A stretch of 64,000 nucleotides of DNA from contig JAIUPT010000028.1 in assembly GCA_022315425.1 (NCBI GenBank), positions 1-64,000 of the forward strand, written 5' to 3'. Source of the stretch: Pseudevernia furfuracea (lineage: Eukaryota; Ascomycota; Lecanoromycetes; Lecanorales; Parmeliaceae). This document shows, piece after piece, positions 22,244-34,154 of this stretch; position 1 is the stretch's first letter; every line of letters begins with the position of its first letter. A program made the position numbers and the translations under genes. Under the pieces are notes generated by a model that searched no databases, was not told the origin of the DNA, and was given only the letters and a program-made list of their open reading frames with translations.

Positions 22244-25200
22244 ATGGCTCCAGTGCAGCCAAAACTGCTTATACTGGTAGCAAACCTACTGATTCCACTC
22301 GGCGTTTCCATCTTCTTCGTTGGCTTCTTCCGCGGCCGCCTCACGAATTCCAAACCGCATGGCTTGGAGATGAACAAGACACGTGGTGGTACACCGGATT
22401 CAGCACCCTTCGATAAAGTCGTCTTCATGATGGTTGATGCACTGCGCAGGTTTGTGATTTTTCTTTCAGCGCCGTTTCATTGCATTCTTTAATGCCCTTG
22501 CCGTAGCTGATCGCTTGGCTTTGCCTTACTGATTTTTCAAGAATGGAATCCGCATCAATACTAACAATCATCTCTAGTGATTTTTTATATGCGGAGGGCT
22601 CTGGCTTCGCTTTCACACACGGGTATGTAGATACTACGACGCTCGCCATGTGAATTTGGCAAGTTTTCACAGTAGCAGCCATCATGCAGTACTGAATTCC
22701 ATCCCGCTTCTTTTTGCAACGGCTCATTATTATTTTTACCGAGCAGTCTGATTCGATCAGGAGCGGCGATGCCGTTTACGGCGCTCGCCGCCTCGCCAAC
22801 TTTGACGCTTTCCCGCATCAAAGCTCTCACGCAGGGTACAAGCCAGTCGTTTTTAGATGCATTACTCAACGTGGTACACTCAGAAGATGCAAGACGTCTG
22901 AGAGACGAGGACACATGGCTTTCTCGCCTGAAGAAGGAAAGAGATGTCGAGAAGAAAATGGTGTTCTATGGCGTCGATATGTGGACAATGCTGTATCCTG
23001 ATATCTGGGAACGCTATGAAACAGTTGACTCATTCTATCTTCCTGTAAGATCCACCTTTTTTCGTATGCTAGATCGTTTCAACATGGTGTCGTCTTCTAA
23101 AAAATTCAATGACAGGATTTCACCGCTGTTGATCGCAACATCACAAGGCATCTCCCAAACGAACTCGAAAATGATGACTGGAAAGCGCTTGTTTTGCACT
23201 ATGTTGGACTAGACAATGTCGCCCACTTTGGTGGGTCCAGAGGGTGGGTGGCGATCCAGCACTCATTCTTTACCTGTTCGTTGTGGTGCTGAGCTCACAA
23301 CAGTCCTTACATGCTCTCGAAGCAAAAAGAAATGGACAGTATTGTGCGACAAGTCTATGGAGCTATTGAGCAGAAAGCTCATCTACGCAACACTCTCTTA
23401 GTACTTCTCGGTGATCACGGAATGACTGAAAAGGGGAATCACGGTGGCGATTCTCCCAGTGAGATTGCTTCAACCCTGGCTCTCATTTCGCCTGGCTTCA
23501 AGTCAATCTCGAAAGGGTTGGAAAATCCTGTCGCAGCCGTCGGAAACTATGAGTATCACTCAGTCGTTAATCAGATTGACATTGTACCTACTTTCGCTGG
23601 TCTCTTAGGATTTTCCATTCCAGCGAACAGTGCGGGAAGATTCATCCCTCAATGTCTAAGCCTCTGGCAGGACCCAACTGATAAGCTTCAAATTCTGCTC
23701 AAGAATGCCAAGCAGATGATGGGTGCTTTTGAGACAAAATACAACGTTAGTAACCTGGACACCGTCTCTTGCAAAAGCTACTGCGAGGGGTGCCCGAGTC
23801 AAGAGACCCAGGTCGTCTGCTTGTGGGAATCAGTGAAGCGAACGGTAGATGACCAAAGACTTTCACAAAACATAAGCAGTGAAGAGCTAAGTCAGGCCAT
23901 TCATGACGTACGAACATTTATTAAGAAGCTCTCACACCCAATCACTACATCTGAAAGCTTGAAGAATGCTGATTTTAAGACAGTTCTCTGAACACGCACA
24001 GCAATGTCTCAGCGTGCCCATCAACAACCTTAGTTTCCTCCATCTATTCGCCGGCATTACTTGCATGACTGCCCTGATGCCACTACTTGTAAAGGGCTAC
24101 AATCAATCCAAAGCTCCCTGGGACTCCGGTAGTAGCATTTTTGTCTTTGTTACTGGACTCCACGCCATAACGATGTTTGGGGGCCACTTTGTGGCAAATG
24201 AGCATCTTTACTGGTATTGGGCATCTCTGGGCTGGTTAGGTTACCTTGGGCTTAAGAGGTATGGAATATGCTTCATATACGCCGTGAATGCGGCAAACTA
24301 AGCTTAAAACCTTGACAGGATGGCTACAGGGGAACACTGGTTGAGGTCTGCATGCCCAATCATGCTTCAATTTCTCAGTCAGTGCTTGAATCCAAGCGGC
24401 GACGTGCCGTACTCGACCGTGGAGTATATTGATGACATCATGTTCGAGTATCCCATATTCCTATGGGTGCTGGTCTCGATGACATGGTTATCCGCAGCAA
24501 ATGACGCTTCCCAGTATCTTGGTATGAGCTCGCCGGCCTCGCTAGTGATTTCTTACGCTCTTGGCTTTTCAGCTGTCCTGTACAAAATCTGTTCCACACA
24601 GGCTTTCAATCCGGAACTGGTGAACTTCATGCCTGTATGGCTCGAAAATGTTATGCTCGACTTGGATCGAAACTACTGTCTTAGAGTTTTCTGGACAGGC
24701 TTGATTGCCTGCATTGTTTATCTTCTTGTGCAGTCCTTATTTTTACATGGTGTGAGCAGAAGGGGTAAGTGCAGCCGGCTCTCTTTCCTTCAGCCAATCT
24801 GGAAGAGGCTGACCAATACTCGTAGTACTCATGGCCGGAATCGTCGAACTAGGCAGCTTCTACATCAGATCGCAGGCGAGGCCTAAGGATGTCCTTCTTT
24901 ATTCGATCTTCGCTCTGCAACTCAAATGGCTCCGTAGGTCCCTCTTTGCGACATACATCCTGATAGTCATTCATCCTCACTTTCTATCTTGCCATCGCAA
25001 ACTTTATCAAACACTGACATTATGTTGCCAAAGTATCTCCCAGGGTCGATCTCAGCCCCTCTGAGATCGCCGTCACCACACTACTCCTCGGCCAAGGCTC
25101 TTTCTACGCCGGCGGCCGCAGCAATTCCTTCGCCTCATTCGACATGATGAACGGATACAACGGGATCGATCACACCAACAACAACTTCAACGTCTTCGCC

Positions 25201-25758
25201 GTGACCCTCCAAACCATTCTCAGCAACTGGCTCGGTCCCGTCTGGTGGTCTCTTGCGAGCCTGCGCATGCTTCTCGCCTGGCTCGATAACCAAGACGACC
25301 AAATAGCACAGTATAGTACGAGTAAAACAGTCTTTCCCGGCGGTGCAGCCTCCAACAGCGTCATCAACAAGCACAGAAACCCGGTTTCAGGCCGCGAAAG
25401 CAAACCCAACACCACCAACATCAACCACAACAGCTCAAACACATCCGCCACCCACCTCGACCCCGCTTCTTCCTCGAGCATAGAACCCAACTCGAAACGC
25501 CCAGTTCAAGTCCAACACCGACGGCCCTTCTTCGAGGCTCTAATCCTCCAAACCGCCTTCACAGCCACCAGCTCCCTAGCCGTCATGCTCGCCTGCATCC
25601 GGTCGCGGAACGACGACCCCGTCCTGTGGACAGTCCTAGCACCGAGATATGTGAACACGGTGCTGTGGGCCGTGTTCCACCATCTGATGATCAATGTCGG
25701 TTTGTGCACCGGCTTGTGGTCTGCCGCCGTTGTTACGAGCGTACCCTGCGTCCCTTGA
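22244..25758 (+). CDS. LAS21: GPI ethanolamine phosphate transferase 2 (LAS21/GPI7/PIG-G family)
   Basis: An ER membrane enzyme that adds ethanolamine phosphate to the second mannose of the GPI anchor. Nine exons: 22244-22449, 22578-22622, 22747-23044, 23116-23243, 23304-23907, 23984-24258, 24319-24764, 24826-24933 and about 25034-25758 (the last acceptor is ambiguous), giving about 944 residues. An N-terminal signal anchor is followed by an alkaline-phosphatase-like lumenal domain: metal Asp in MMVDALRSDF, nucleophile Thr in SPTLTLSR, HYVGLDNVAH, and GDHGMTEKGNHGG. The C-terminal half is multi-helical and contains the family block DLSPSEIAVTTLLL and WLGPVWW. A polar Ser/Asn-rich loop of about 75 residues interrupts the last helices. 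The final codons overlap a duplicated 12-mer beside an LTR-like repeat, so the C-terminus may be altered. Confidence 0.9.
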
Positions 25759-25925
25759 CACCTCGTACCCTTGACACCTACGCTAGCCCTATCGGGCCTA
25801 GTGTCTTGGCAGGTTCACTCAGCCATACATATATGGCTTCCCTCCCAGTACATAGTTGCTCCTCAGCTTGTTATCTTCGTTACATACTACACTACGGTTA
25901 TCACCACAGTACGGTCCTTACAGCC
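25752..25925. repeat. LTR-like remnant abutting LAS21
   Basis: CCCTTGACACCT occurs twice, at 25752-25763 and 25768-25779; the first copy contains the LAS21 stop codon. Right after it, 25785-25811 matches the copia LTR (14-40) at 23 of 27 positions, including the blocks AGCCCTA, CTAGTG and CTTGGCA. The similarity then fades. This may be a degraded solo LTR of a related family inserted at the gene end. Confidence 0.45.
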
Positions 25926-26560
25926 GTGAGTAGATTAATAAAAATCTAAAAAAATTAAAATTCAAAAAAAACCCCCATTTAAAAATTCATTTAAAATATT
26001 ATTTAAATTTAATACTTTCTAAGAGAGTTCTTACTTTTTTTTATGACTTAAGTCTTAAGTTAATTTAGATTAATTTTAATATCGTATCACGAATTTAATT
26101 CGTGAGTCTATACTTATCGTTTATAAATTCTTAAGAAATATAGGATTTAATACGTTTAATACAAGATAACGAAGATAGATATTTATACTTAAAAACTCAT
26201 CTCTTAAAATTATTTAAAAACGTTCAAGATTACGTATCAAATAAATTAATTTATACGCAATACGAGATAATTCTTATTAATATAATTTTCGATATTCTTT
26301 ATCGATAGTTATAAATCAATAGTAGTCTTTCGATTATGACTTTCGATTAATATAGATTTATCGTAGACTCACTTAATAAAACTCAGCTATAGACCTCGAT
26401 AGCTTGATTATTATCGCATCAATAATAATATAACAGATACGTTGTCAAAGAAAAGAGACATAAGTAGTAACGTGACTTATAGAAACTAATTAAGCTGAGT
26501 TTATATAGCTTCAAATTCGACTGTTTTCGATATTTGATACAGATCTCTAACAAGCATGTC
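25926..26560. repeat. AT-rich block, hypermutated repeat relic
   Basis: No gene. In 25981-26400 I count one GG and one CC but sixteen CpG, the same signature as the copia interior. This is most likely an old transposon degraded by repeat-induced mutation. Original identity cannot be read. Confidence 0.65.
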
Positions 26561-27510
26561 AGAGAAGATGCTCATGCTACAGTACAAAAAATATATGCGA
26601 CACGTTGCGTCAGACATCCAATGCCAAGAGACGCAGACGATTTTGCATACGCTCAATTGAGCGGGCCGATCCGGCGTCAGTTATTTACGTGATATGGATT
26701 TTCTCCCTCCCTCGGAGCACTCGTCCACATCCGGTCCGACGAAAAATTCACCATCAGTAGATCCCCGTCCGTGCACGTCTACCACCGAATCGTCATTGAA
26801 AATCGTCAGAGAGCCGCAAAGGCCGGTTCTATCCACTACCGGGTTCGGAAACGTGAAGACGGAGGGAGGTGATGGAGGGCTTGGGATAAAGGGAGCGGCA
26901 TTTGAAAAGGTGCTTGCTTGAGAAACAGAAGTCCCGAGGAGGGTAAACGAAGGGGGGAAAGGATGAGTGAGTGGGGGACGAAGACGGTGGTGGATGATCG
27001 GTGATGATGATGATGATGATGAGAGAATAGGCGCTGAGGAGGAGGAGCCGATGGATGCGTGATCGGGTTGGGAAAATGCGTGTCTCTGTCCCCGCCTCGG
27101 CCCTTCCTGGTTTGGCGGGGCGAAATAACCAAAATGATGGCTGCTGTATGTATGTATGGCGCAGTGTCGAGGATTAGTCATCGAATGCCTGCGGAGTCAG
27201 TCATTCGTGGCCCAAGATGGAACGGTTCAATTTACATATCCCCGCCGGGATGATTTTCCCATCGAAACATTTGAAACCGCTTTCCCTCGATTTGTGCCCA
27301 ATCGGAGGTTCGAGCAGCCGGTGTGGCGGTGAAACGATGTACATTTTTGTGTTTTACGGAGTCCTTCCATGAGTCACGTCATCTATCAGTGAAAAGGTGT
27401 TATGGAGTCGTGTTACAGGTTATGTTCTCCGCCGACTCTTCACCCACCCTCACCTTGCATACGCACTCTCTCTCCGCCGAGATTTCTAATCAGACCCGAA
27501 TAAAATCATC
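26561..27510. other. Intergenic region, low complexity, no clear gene
   Basis: A 166-codon minus-strand frame (27181-26681) is rich in Ser, Pro and His from a (GAT)n-type run near 27001-27022 and has no domain. I do not call it a gene. Confidence 0.4.
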
Positions 27511-27569
27511 ACTCAACACAACACAACACAAAACAACACAACAAAACACAACAACACAACACAACATCC
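27511..27569 (+). promoter_or_regulatory. CA-rich 5' leader (ACAAC repeats)
   Basis: A stretch of imperfect ACAAC/ACACA repeats without G directly precedes the start codon at 27581. Unstructured CA-rich leaders of this kind are common in fungal mRNAs and support 27581 rather than an earlier in-frame ATG (27323) as the start. Confidence 0.5.
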
Positions 27570-27580
27570 ACACATTCGTC

Positions 27581-28048
27581 ATGGAGAATATGCCCTGGTA
27601 TGACCGAGAACGTTCGCGCTTGATCGACGTCCCCGAAGGTCCCCTTCCCGCCCTCCCCAAAGGCCGCATCCCCAGACGAGGTTCCGGTTTCCACATCAAC
27701 GCACTGGTCGAGATCGAACTCGGAACGCGTGAACCGTCGGGTGGAGGCCCTGAGAAGGAGAATGGAGCCCATGTGTACCGCATCATCGATCTGTCCCGAG
27801 AGCCGGGGTCATGGTTCTACGACTACACCCTTATGGATATGGAGACGGGGGATGTGCTGGAGAAGTTGTATCGGGAGGCGGAGCTGAGTCTGCTTGACGG
27901 GAGGGAGTCGTCGCAGTTTTTACATCGGACGGGGAGATGGGGAGGTGAGGAGGGTTCGTCGGAGAGGGATCGGGAGTGGGATGCAAAGACGCTGCTGGTT
28001 GGTCGTGACGACGAGATGAGGGACGATGAGACGTTACGTGGGGATTGA
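27581..28048 (+). CDS. Small acidic protein, unnamed family (member A)
   Basis: A single-exon frame of 155 residues starting MENMPWYDRERSR. I do not recognise a named domain. The middle contains VYRIID, then a tyrosine-rich strand (WFYDYTLMDMETGD) and ELSLLD. The same arrangement (VYRIVD, YHYYELQDVQTGE, ELQLLE) occurs in the small protein at 35858-36136, so the two are probably related. The alternation of hydrophobic and charged residues suggests a small beta-rich fold. The tail after residue 110 is charged and probably disordered. There is no signal peptide or membrane segment. An upstream in-frame ATG at 27323 would translate the CA-rich leader and is unlikely to be used. Confidence 0.6.
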   Translation: MENMPWYDRERSRLIDVPEGPLPALPKGRIPRRGSGFHINALVEIELGTREPSGGGPEKENGAHVYRIIDLSREPGSWFYDYTLMDMETGDVLEKLYREAELSLLDGRESSQFLHRTGRWGGEEGSSERDREWDAKTLLVGRDDEMRDDETLRGD

Positions 28049-28476
28049 TTATGGGAGGAAGGCGCTGGGGGGGGGAGGCCGATTAGAGTATCGATGCGCG
28101 ATTATGGACGGGGAATCGTGTCTCGGTCTCGCCGTGGCCTGTTTGCTTGATAAGGGTAGTTGAACAGTTGCCAATGTATGGAGCAAGAAGAACATGGGTC
28201 TGGAAGAATTCCACACGTGTTGAAGCTTAGCGGTGGCGAGCTACCGTCATGCTACCCTTGCACAGGATGATTCGGATTCTGACGTTTTTGTCTCCCAGTT
28301 CTTTGAACGCAGGATGTGTTCATGACTCTGTGTTTGGATGCTAAGCCTTTGTTGACACATCTGCGAAACCTTGTCAACACTCCTGGCAACATTCCTGGCA
28401 AGACATTTTCCTTGCTATTAAATCCCCTCATCTTCCTTCCCAGACTCTGACTCAAGAGATCCATCCCTCATACACT
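28049..28476. other. Intergenic region, no feature seen
   Basis: It lies between the small protein and the 2EXR gene. Nothing beyond a pyrimidine-rich stretch before 28477. Confidence 0.4.
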
Positions 28477-29151
28477 ATGCCGAGAACCAAAAAGGGCTCA
28501 TCGTACGTCCAGAAGCCATTCCCGTTGCTCGAATTTCCTCCAGAAATCCGCGATCGCATCTGGGAATATGTCGTTGTCAAGGACGGGGAGGTAATTCTTC
28601 GCAATCATAAGCGCGGTGAGAGATTGCTAGGGAGGCGGCGATCCGGCGAACCCACGGAATTCCACCAGGAGGATGACGACCAACAGCTGAGCTCGCGGCT
28701 CGCACTCGCATTCACATGTCGGCAACTTTACCTCGAAGTGACTCCCATCTACTACGGCCAGAACACCTTCCGCCCTGGAAACCCTTGGTTTGGGGGTGCT
28801 TTCCCGATATTCGAGAAGTTTGCAGATGCTGTTGGACCAATCAATACCAGCGCTATCACTCGACTATGTATATATGGGAGCTTGTTTTCCATCGACGAAT
28901 ATCTCTCAAAGCTGCCGGGCTTGAAGCGCCTGTATCTTAAGAAACCTGAATTGGTGGAATGGCGCACATACTTGGAGGGCCTGTTTTTCGAGAAACCTCA
29001 ATGCGTGACATGGCATGAAGAGATGATATCATTGGCTCAAAAGCACACGTCGTTGATCATAGTATATGATGGGGAGGTATGGAGCCCAGACAGATGGAGT
29101 TGTACCCGGGAGATGATTGGTGATTTGTTTCCACAGTCGGCAGCTGGATAG
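28477..29151 (+). CDS. 2EXR / F-box-like domain protein
   Basis: A single-exon frame of 224 residues. After a basic start comes FPLLEFPPEIRDRIWEYVV, the signature opening of the 2EXR/F-box-like proteins that are expanded in Pezizomycotina. It is followed by a block with TCRQLYLEVTPIYYGQNTF, typical of the same family, and a leucine-rich segment (YLSKLPGLKRLYLKKPE). The biochemical role of the family is unknown; an adaptor role similar to F-box proteins is often supposed. Length is typical and no lesion is seen. Confidence 0.75.
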   Translation: MPRTKKGSSYVQKPFPLLEFPPEIRDRIWEYVVVKDGEVILRNHKRGERLLGRRRSGEPTEFHQEDDDQQLSSRLALAFTCRQLYLEVTPIYYGQNTFRPGNPWFGGAFPIFEKFADAVGPINTSAITRLCIYGSLFSIDEYLSKLPGLKRLYLKKPELVEWRTYLEGLFFEKPQCVTWHEEMISLAQKHTSLIIVYDGEVWSPDRWSCTREMIGDLFPQSAAG

Positions 29152-30589
29152 GTTCTGGCCTCGCAACAAGCTGTCAGCTCCAACATGGCAGTCGGACCGA
29201 ATATTTTGTCAGCTGATTTTACACAAAGACAGATGGACATTACTTTACCCTCGGTCTTTCACGCTTGAGCATCAAGACCTATGGGCGTTAGCAGGCGAAT
29301 TATGCATGCGCTTTGAGTTTGAGATGTGTTCCAGGCATCTTCAAAGGGGCAGAAAGATTAAAGATCCGGGGAGAATTGATACCGTTCTCACAATCCGTTA
29401 GATAGAAAAAACGGTTTTTTTTTTCACATTGCCTTGCTCTGCGGCCCCGGTCTGAATGTTCTCTTCGTGATTGTTGTCCCGTAGTCGAAGCTTCTCCTAT
29501 TCCCAGTCAGGACTCTCGTCTAATGGCCAAAAACCGTATGGCCCGTAGTCATGTGTGAACCAGTCTCAGACTCGCCGGCAAGGCTATGAATAATTAACTC
29601 CAGACCGAAGCTATCTACGCAGTGCATTGTCCGTCCAAATGCTAGACCGTCCACTCGGCCCGGACTAGTCCAAAATAATATTTCCAAGATTGAGGCGGAC
29701 CGTTGGAGGCTTGTGACTAAGGTAAGACTCAGAGTATGATGTATCATGTACGGATTGTTTGTCCGAGTATACCATGAAGCCCCTCAAGACAGTATATTGA
29801 AAGAGTGGTGCAGTTCCGAAGCACTTCTGAGCGCATATACCTTAGTGTCCCGGCAGGACCCTCGGACGTTATCCGAGATCTTAGCGCAGTCGTCTTGGCG
29901 TCCAGGGACGTTTAAGTTTCCCCTGAAAGAGTTGCCTGCAGGGGGCGGGGGGCGCGACGCTAGGGAGATTGCGGAGATAAGAAAATGCGGAGGCAAATTT
30001 ATTTCTTTTCTGCGCTTCCAGACCTTTTTCAATCTTTAATAATGATTTACAACAGTAATCGCCTATTAACAAAATGAGCTTCAATTATTACTATTATTAT
30101 CACATCAAGTACTTCAATCATATCAATTGCTATTCAACTATTTACCTATTTACCTATTTACCTATTATATGTATCTCGAGCGGATCCCTGCATAAGGTTA
30201 TTTAATCCAATGCCATAAGTTCATAACCTCTTTTCCGAACCTTGTGCCCTGGTCGAAAATATCGGCGACCAACCAGATTTCTCAATCGAGGCACGCACGA
30301 CCTGTCGACCACTGACCCTTTCACACCTCACCGTCAATTGAGCCTCTTCCCGCTAGATGCCGAATTTCTTGAATATCTTTCACATCTTCTGAGACATCTG
30401 TATAACGCCATTCACCGCCTCAATGTCTTCCAACACCGCCGCTTCTGCTCTTTCCTTGTTCGCCTTCTACCGGGTCCGGTTACGCCTCGGTTGTTAACAC
30501 TTCTTTCCAGACACATTCCTTTATCTGTACCACATCCTTCTCGGTCTTCCCATCAATACTACAGCCGAGGACCTGCCTGAGGTCCCACG
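29152..30589. other. Intergenic region upstream of SPX gene
   Basis: No gene is supported. It includes an A/T hairpin-like stretch (AAAAAACGG then a T run) near 29406-29425, an AT-rich patch with TTTACCTA repeats near 30133-30165, and a pyrimidine-rich 5' leader region before 30590. Confidence 0.4.
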
Positions 30590-33500
30590 ATGAAATTTGG
30601 TCGAAATCTTCCCCGCAATCAGGTTCCAGAATGGTCCACGTCATACATCCAGTACAAGGCCTTGAAGAAGCTCATCAAGTCTGCGGCGGAAGAAATCAAG
30701 CACGGAGCCAGCGCAGACACCGCGGGTCAGTCAAGTCTTGAGAACTGTACCCAATGCCTACATGCTGACCCTTTTCAGAGTTCTTCTACTCACTCGACCG
30801 CAACCTTGAGGACGTGGACCAATTCTACAACAAGAAGTACGGGGATGCAATCAGGAGGCTCAAACTACTTCATGATCGTTACGGCCGGTCACTTGACACT
30901 GCCAATGGCATCGACGAAGATGAGAAGGAAGATCTCATGGGGGCTCTGCTGGAGCTACGAGGGCAGTTAAGAAAGTTGAAGTGGTACGGGGAGACCAACA
31001 GACAAGGGTTTGTGAAGATCACGAAAAAGTTGGACAAGAAAATCGGACAGACTGCAACGCAGCGACGCTACCTTGAGTCCAAGGTTGACCCGAAGCAATT
31101 TGCAACCAACATCCACCTCCTAGAGACGACCAAGACTGTCAATGACTGGCTTGAGCAGCTTGGAGATATCAGAATCCGCGATGACAATAGCTCTACTCAC
31201 TCTTCTCGCTCTTTGAGGCGAGCATCGTCCAAGGCCATGTTGGCTCTCCCCGCAGGCGTACTGGACAGCGTAGATCAAGCCATACGTGCAGACGACGCCC
31301 CCAAAATGACCAAACTGTTGTCGCAGAGGAGCCCGAACACAGATCATCCCAACGAAGGTCTTCCGCCCATCTTGACTCTCAATCTTCTGCAAAGAGCGAT
31401 ATCTTGCAAAGCGAAAGCATGCATTGACCAACTCCTCGCCATGATCGATACACTCGATGCAGGAGACGATATCAACAAGCGGAATTGCATACACCGTCTG
31501 ATTATCACTACTGGACGCTCCAAGTCTTCAGGAGATGGGGAGCCCACTACGAGTGCTATGCAGAACGCAAATATTGATACAACAAATTATATCAAGCCGG
31601 CGGCACCGCCTGTCCTAGTCCCTTTGTCGTATTCGACCAAGGAGCATGATGGTATTACCGAGCTCAGTAGGGATGATAAAGCTATTGTGCTCCTGGAATA
31701 CCTTCTAGACCGGCTACGTCCACAGCAGCGGATTGCTATCCAGGCCAGAGATGTGTATGAGCGAATGCCGCTGCACTATGCTGCGCAATATGGATGTGTG
31801 TCCATGTGTCAGATCATAATTTCTCGCATGCAAGTCTGGGGACAATTCAAATTTAGCCACGGCATCGATGCGCCTTTCTCGCAGGATGCCGACGGATATT
31901 CGCCATTGCACCTAAGTGTCATTGGTGGTCACCCTCAGACCACAAGAACACTGCTTGAGGCCGAGGACTGGAGGGGCCTTGATGATCGAAAGGCAGCGGT
32001 ACGCAAGCACACGTCGAAGTCAGGAGAAGTCCTTGCTTTGGCTGTCAAAGCGGACTTTATCGTCATTGTGAAGCTGCTTGTGGAAGCCGGGGTGGATCTC
32101 GATTATCAAGATGATCAAGGCGAAACAGCTTTGCATGTCGCCGCTCGCTTTGGTCATACGGAATGCGCCAGAATCTTGCTTGAGGAACACGATGGCCAGA
32201 AGGCCGACATGGAAGTTGCAGAGAACTCTTTTGGCTGGACTCCATTATTCATAGCCTGCGTTGACGGTCACATTGACATTGTTAGGATTTTGATTGCAGC
32301 AAATGCGAGTTTGGAGAAACTAGACACCTCTGGCTGGACGGCTAAGGAACATGCAGCACTGAGGGGTCACATGGATATCGCAGAGGTCTTAGCAGAAGTT
32401 ACAGCCTTGCCTTCGTCGTCTCATCTGGATCCCCTCTCCGCCAATCCTCTGAACGCTGTCGCACCCAACAGGTCACTCGCAGAGAGGAGGTCGAATGCGA
32501 CGACTAATGGCAACGGCAATGGGACCTTGCGCAGCACTGAGCCTGTCAAGACCTACGGACATCGCTACCTGACAAAGGAGACGATGATCCTTGTTAGTCT
32601 CGGTACTATGGACACTCGCAAGGTCGTCGAAGCTGTCAACCTCGATCGAATCCCACTCGCCGACGCTCACTCGACTCAGCTCGACACTGCACTATCGGTT
32701 GTCGTGTCCGCCAGCGGAGCCAATGGAGAGCCCTCGATCATTGACCTGCCTGTACAAGACAATATTAGTACAGACCCTATCGTCTTCACTGCCCTCGATG
32801 CTACAAAAGTGAAATTGCTCTTCGACATAGTGCCAACCTATGCAGGATCCAACGATCAAAGGGTGGGCCGTGGTGTTGCACTGCTTTCAAGCATTAAGCC
32901 CAGCGTTGGCTCCAAACGCATCACTCTACAGGGAGATCTCGCTGTTCCCATTATGGCAGCAAGCACTCTTGAAGTCATCGGCTCCGTCAACTTCAACTTT
33001 CTAATCATCACACCTTTCACGCACCCTAAGATGACTATTACAGAGGACTTGACGTATTGGAAGAGTATGGCTTCAACCATGGTGATCGGCCATCGAGGCT
33101 TAGGCAAAAACACCGCTGCAAGAAATTCTCTGCAGCTAGGCGAGAACACCATCCAGTCATTCATCGCAGCCGCCAACCTCGGAGCTCAATACATTGAATT
33201 TGATGTCCAACTGACGAAAGACCATGTCCCGGTCATCTATCACGACTTCCTTGTCAGCGAAACTGGCATCGATGCTCCGGTGCACACTCTAACCCTTGAG
33301 CAATTCCTTCATGTCAACGACGACCGTCGTACTCCTCGCCCCTCCCGACCTTCATCACCTATCTCCGCTGCAGCACGAGCCATCAATGGCTCCGACCCAC
33401 GAAAACACCGTTCAATGTCGCTCGGCGACTTGACGAAAGATGGGAATTCAGATATGAGCGAGCGAATGAAGAATACCAAAGATTTCAAGGAGAAAGGCTT

Positions 33501-34154
33501 CAAAGCCAACAGTCGCGGCAATTTTATCCAGGCTCCCTTCACCACTTTGGAAGAAATGTTTATCAAGCTGCCTCAGCACATCGGCTTCAACATCGAAATG
33601 AAGTACCCTATGCTGCACGAGAGCGAAGAGCAGGAAATGGACACATATGCCGTCGAGCTCAACTCCTTCGTTGACGAAGTGCTCACCAAAGTGTACGATC
33701 TGGGCAAGAAGCGGAACGTCATTTTCTCGAGCTTCAACCCAGATATTTGCCTCCTGCTGTCCTTCAAGCAGCCTTCCATACCCATACTCTTCCTCACTGA
33801 TGCGGGCAGCTGTCCCGTTGGCGACGTTCGTGCAAGCAGTCTACAAGAAGCGATCCGGTTTGCTTCGCGCTGGAATCTCCTCGGCGTTGTTTCTGCGGCT
33901 GGGCCACTGGTCATTGCACCACGATTGGTCAAGGTAGTCAAGGAGTCCGGGCTTGTTTGCGTGAGCTATGGAAGCTTGAATAATGATCCGCAGAATGTAA
34001 AGGTAAGCATGTGTCAGTGGTAGACTTGAAAGAGGTACTGATAAAGACACAGCTGCAAGCGAACGAAGGAATCGATGCTGTCATTGTGGATAGTGTGCTT
34101 AAGATCCGGAAGGGATTGACGGTGGAGGAAAGCACACCAACGGCAGCACTTTGA
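30590..34154 (+). CDS. SPX-ankyrin-GDPD protein (PHO81/NUC-2/GDE1 family)
   Basis: A phosphate-homeostasis protein. Exons 30590-30725, 30779-34002 and 34053-34154 give 1153 residues; the last short exon supplies the conserved GIDAVIVDSVLKIRKGL end. Order: N-terminal SPX domain (MKFGRNLPRNQVPEW, lysine-rich, senses inositol pyrophosphates), a central ankyrin array (about residues 310-590, for example DDQGETALHVAARFGHTECA), a linker, and a C-terminal glycerophosphodiester phosphodiesterase domain (GHRGLGKN, GENTIQSF, EFDVQLTKDHVPVIYHDF). The GDPD catalytic His, Glu, Asp and His positions appear intact, which fits an active GDE1-type enzyme; the PHO81/NUC-2 branch shares the same layout and acts on the phosphate CDK. 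Sequence alone does not separate the two roles. Confidence 0.92.

Noticed and set aside
26681..27181. 166-codon minus-strand ORF rich in Ser, Pro and His
   Set aside because: Its composition comes from a simple GAT-type repeat; an overlapping 98-codon frame shows the same low complexity and there is no domain or splice support.
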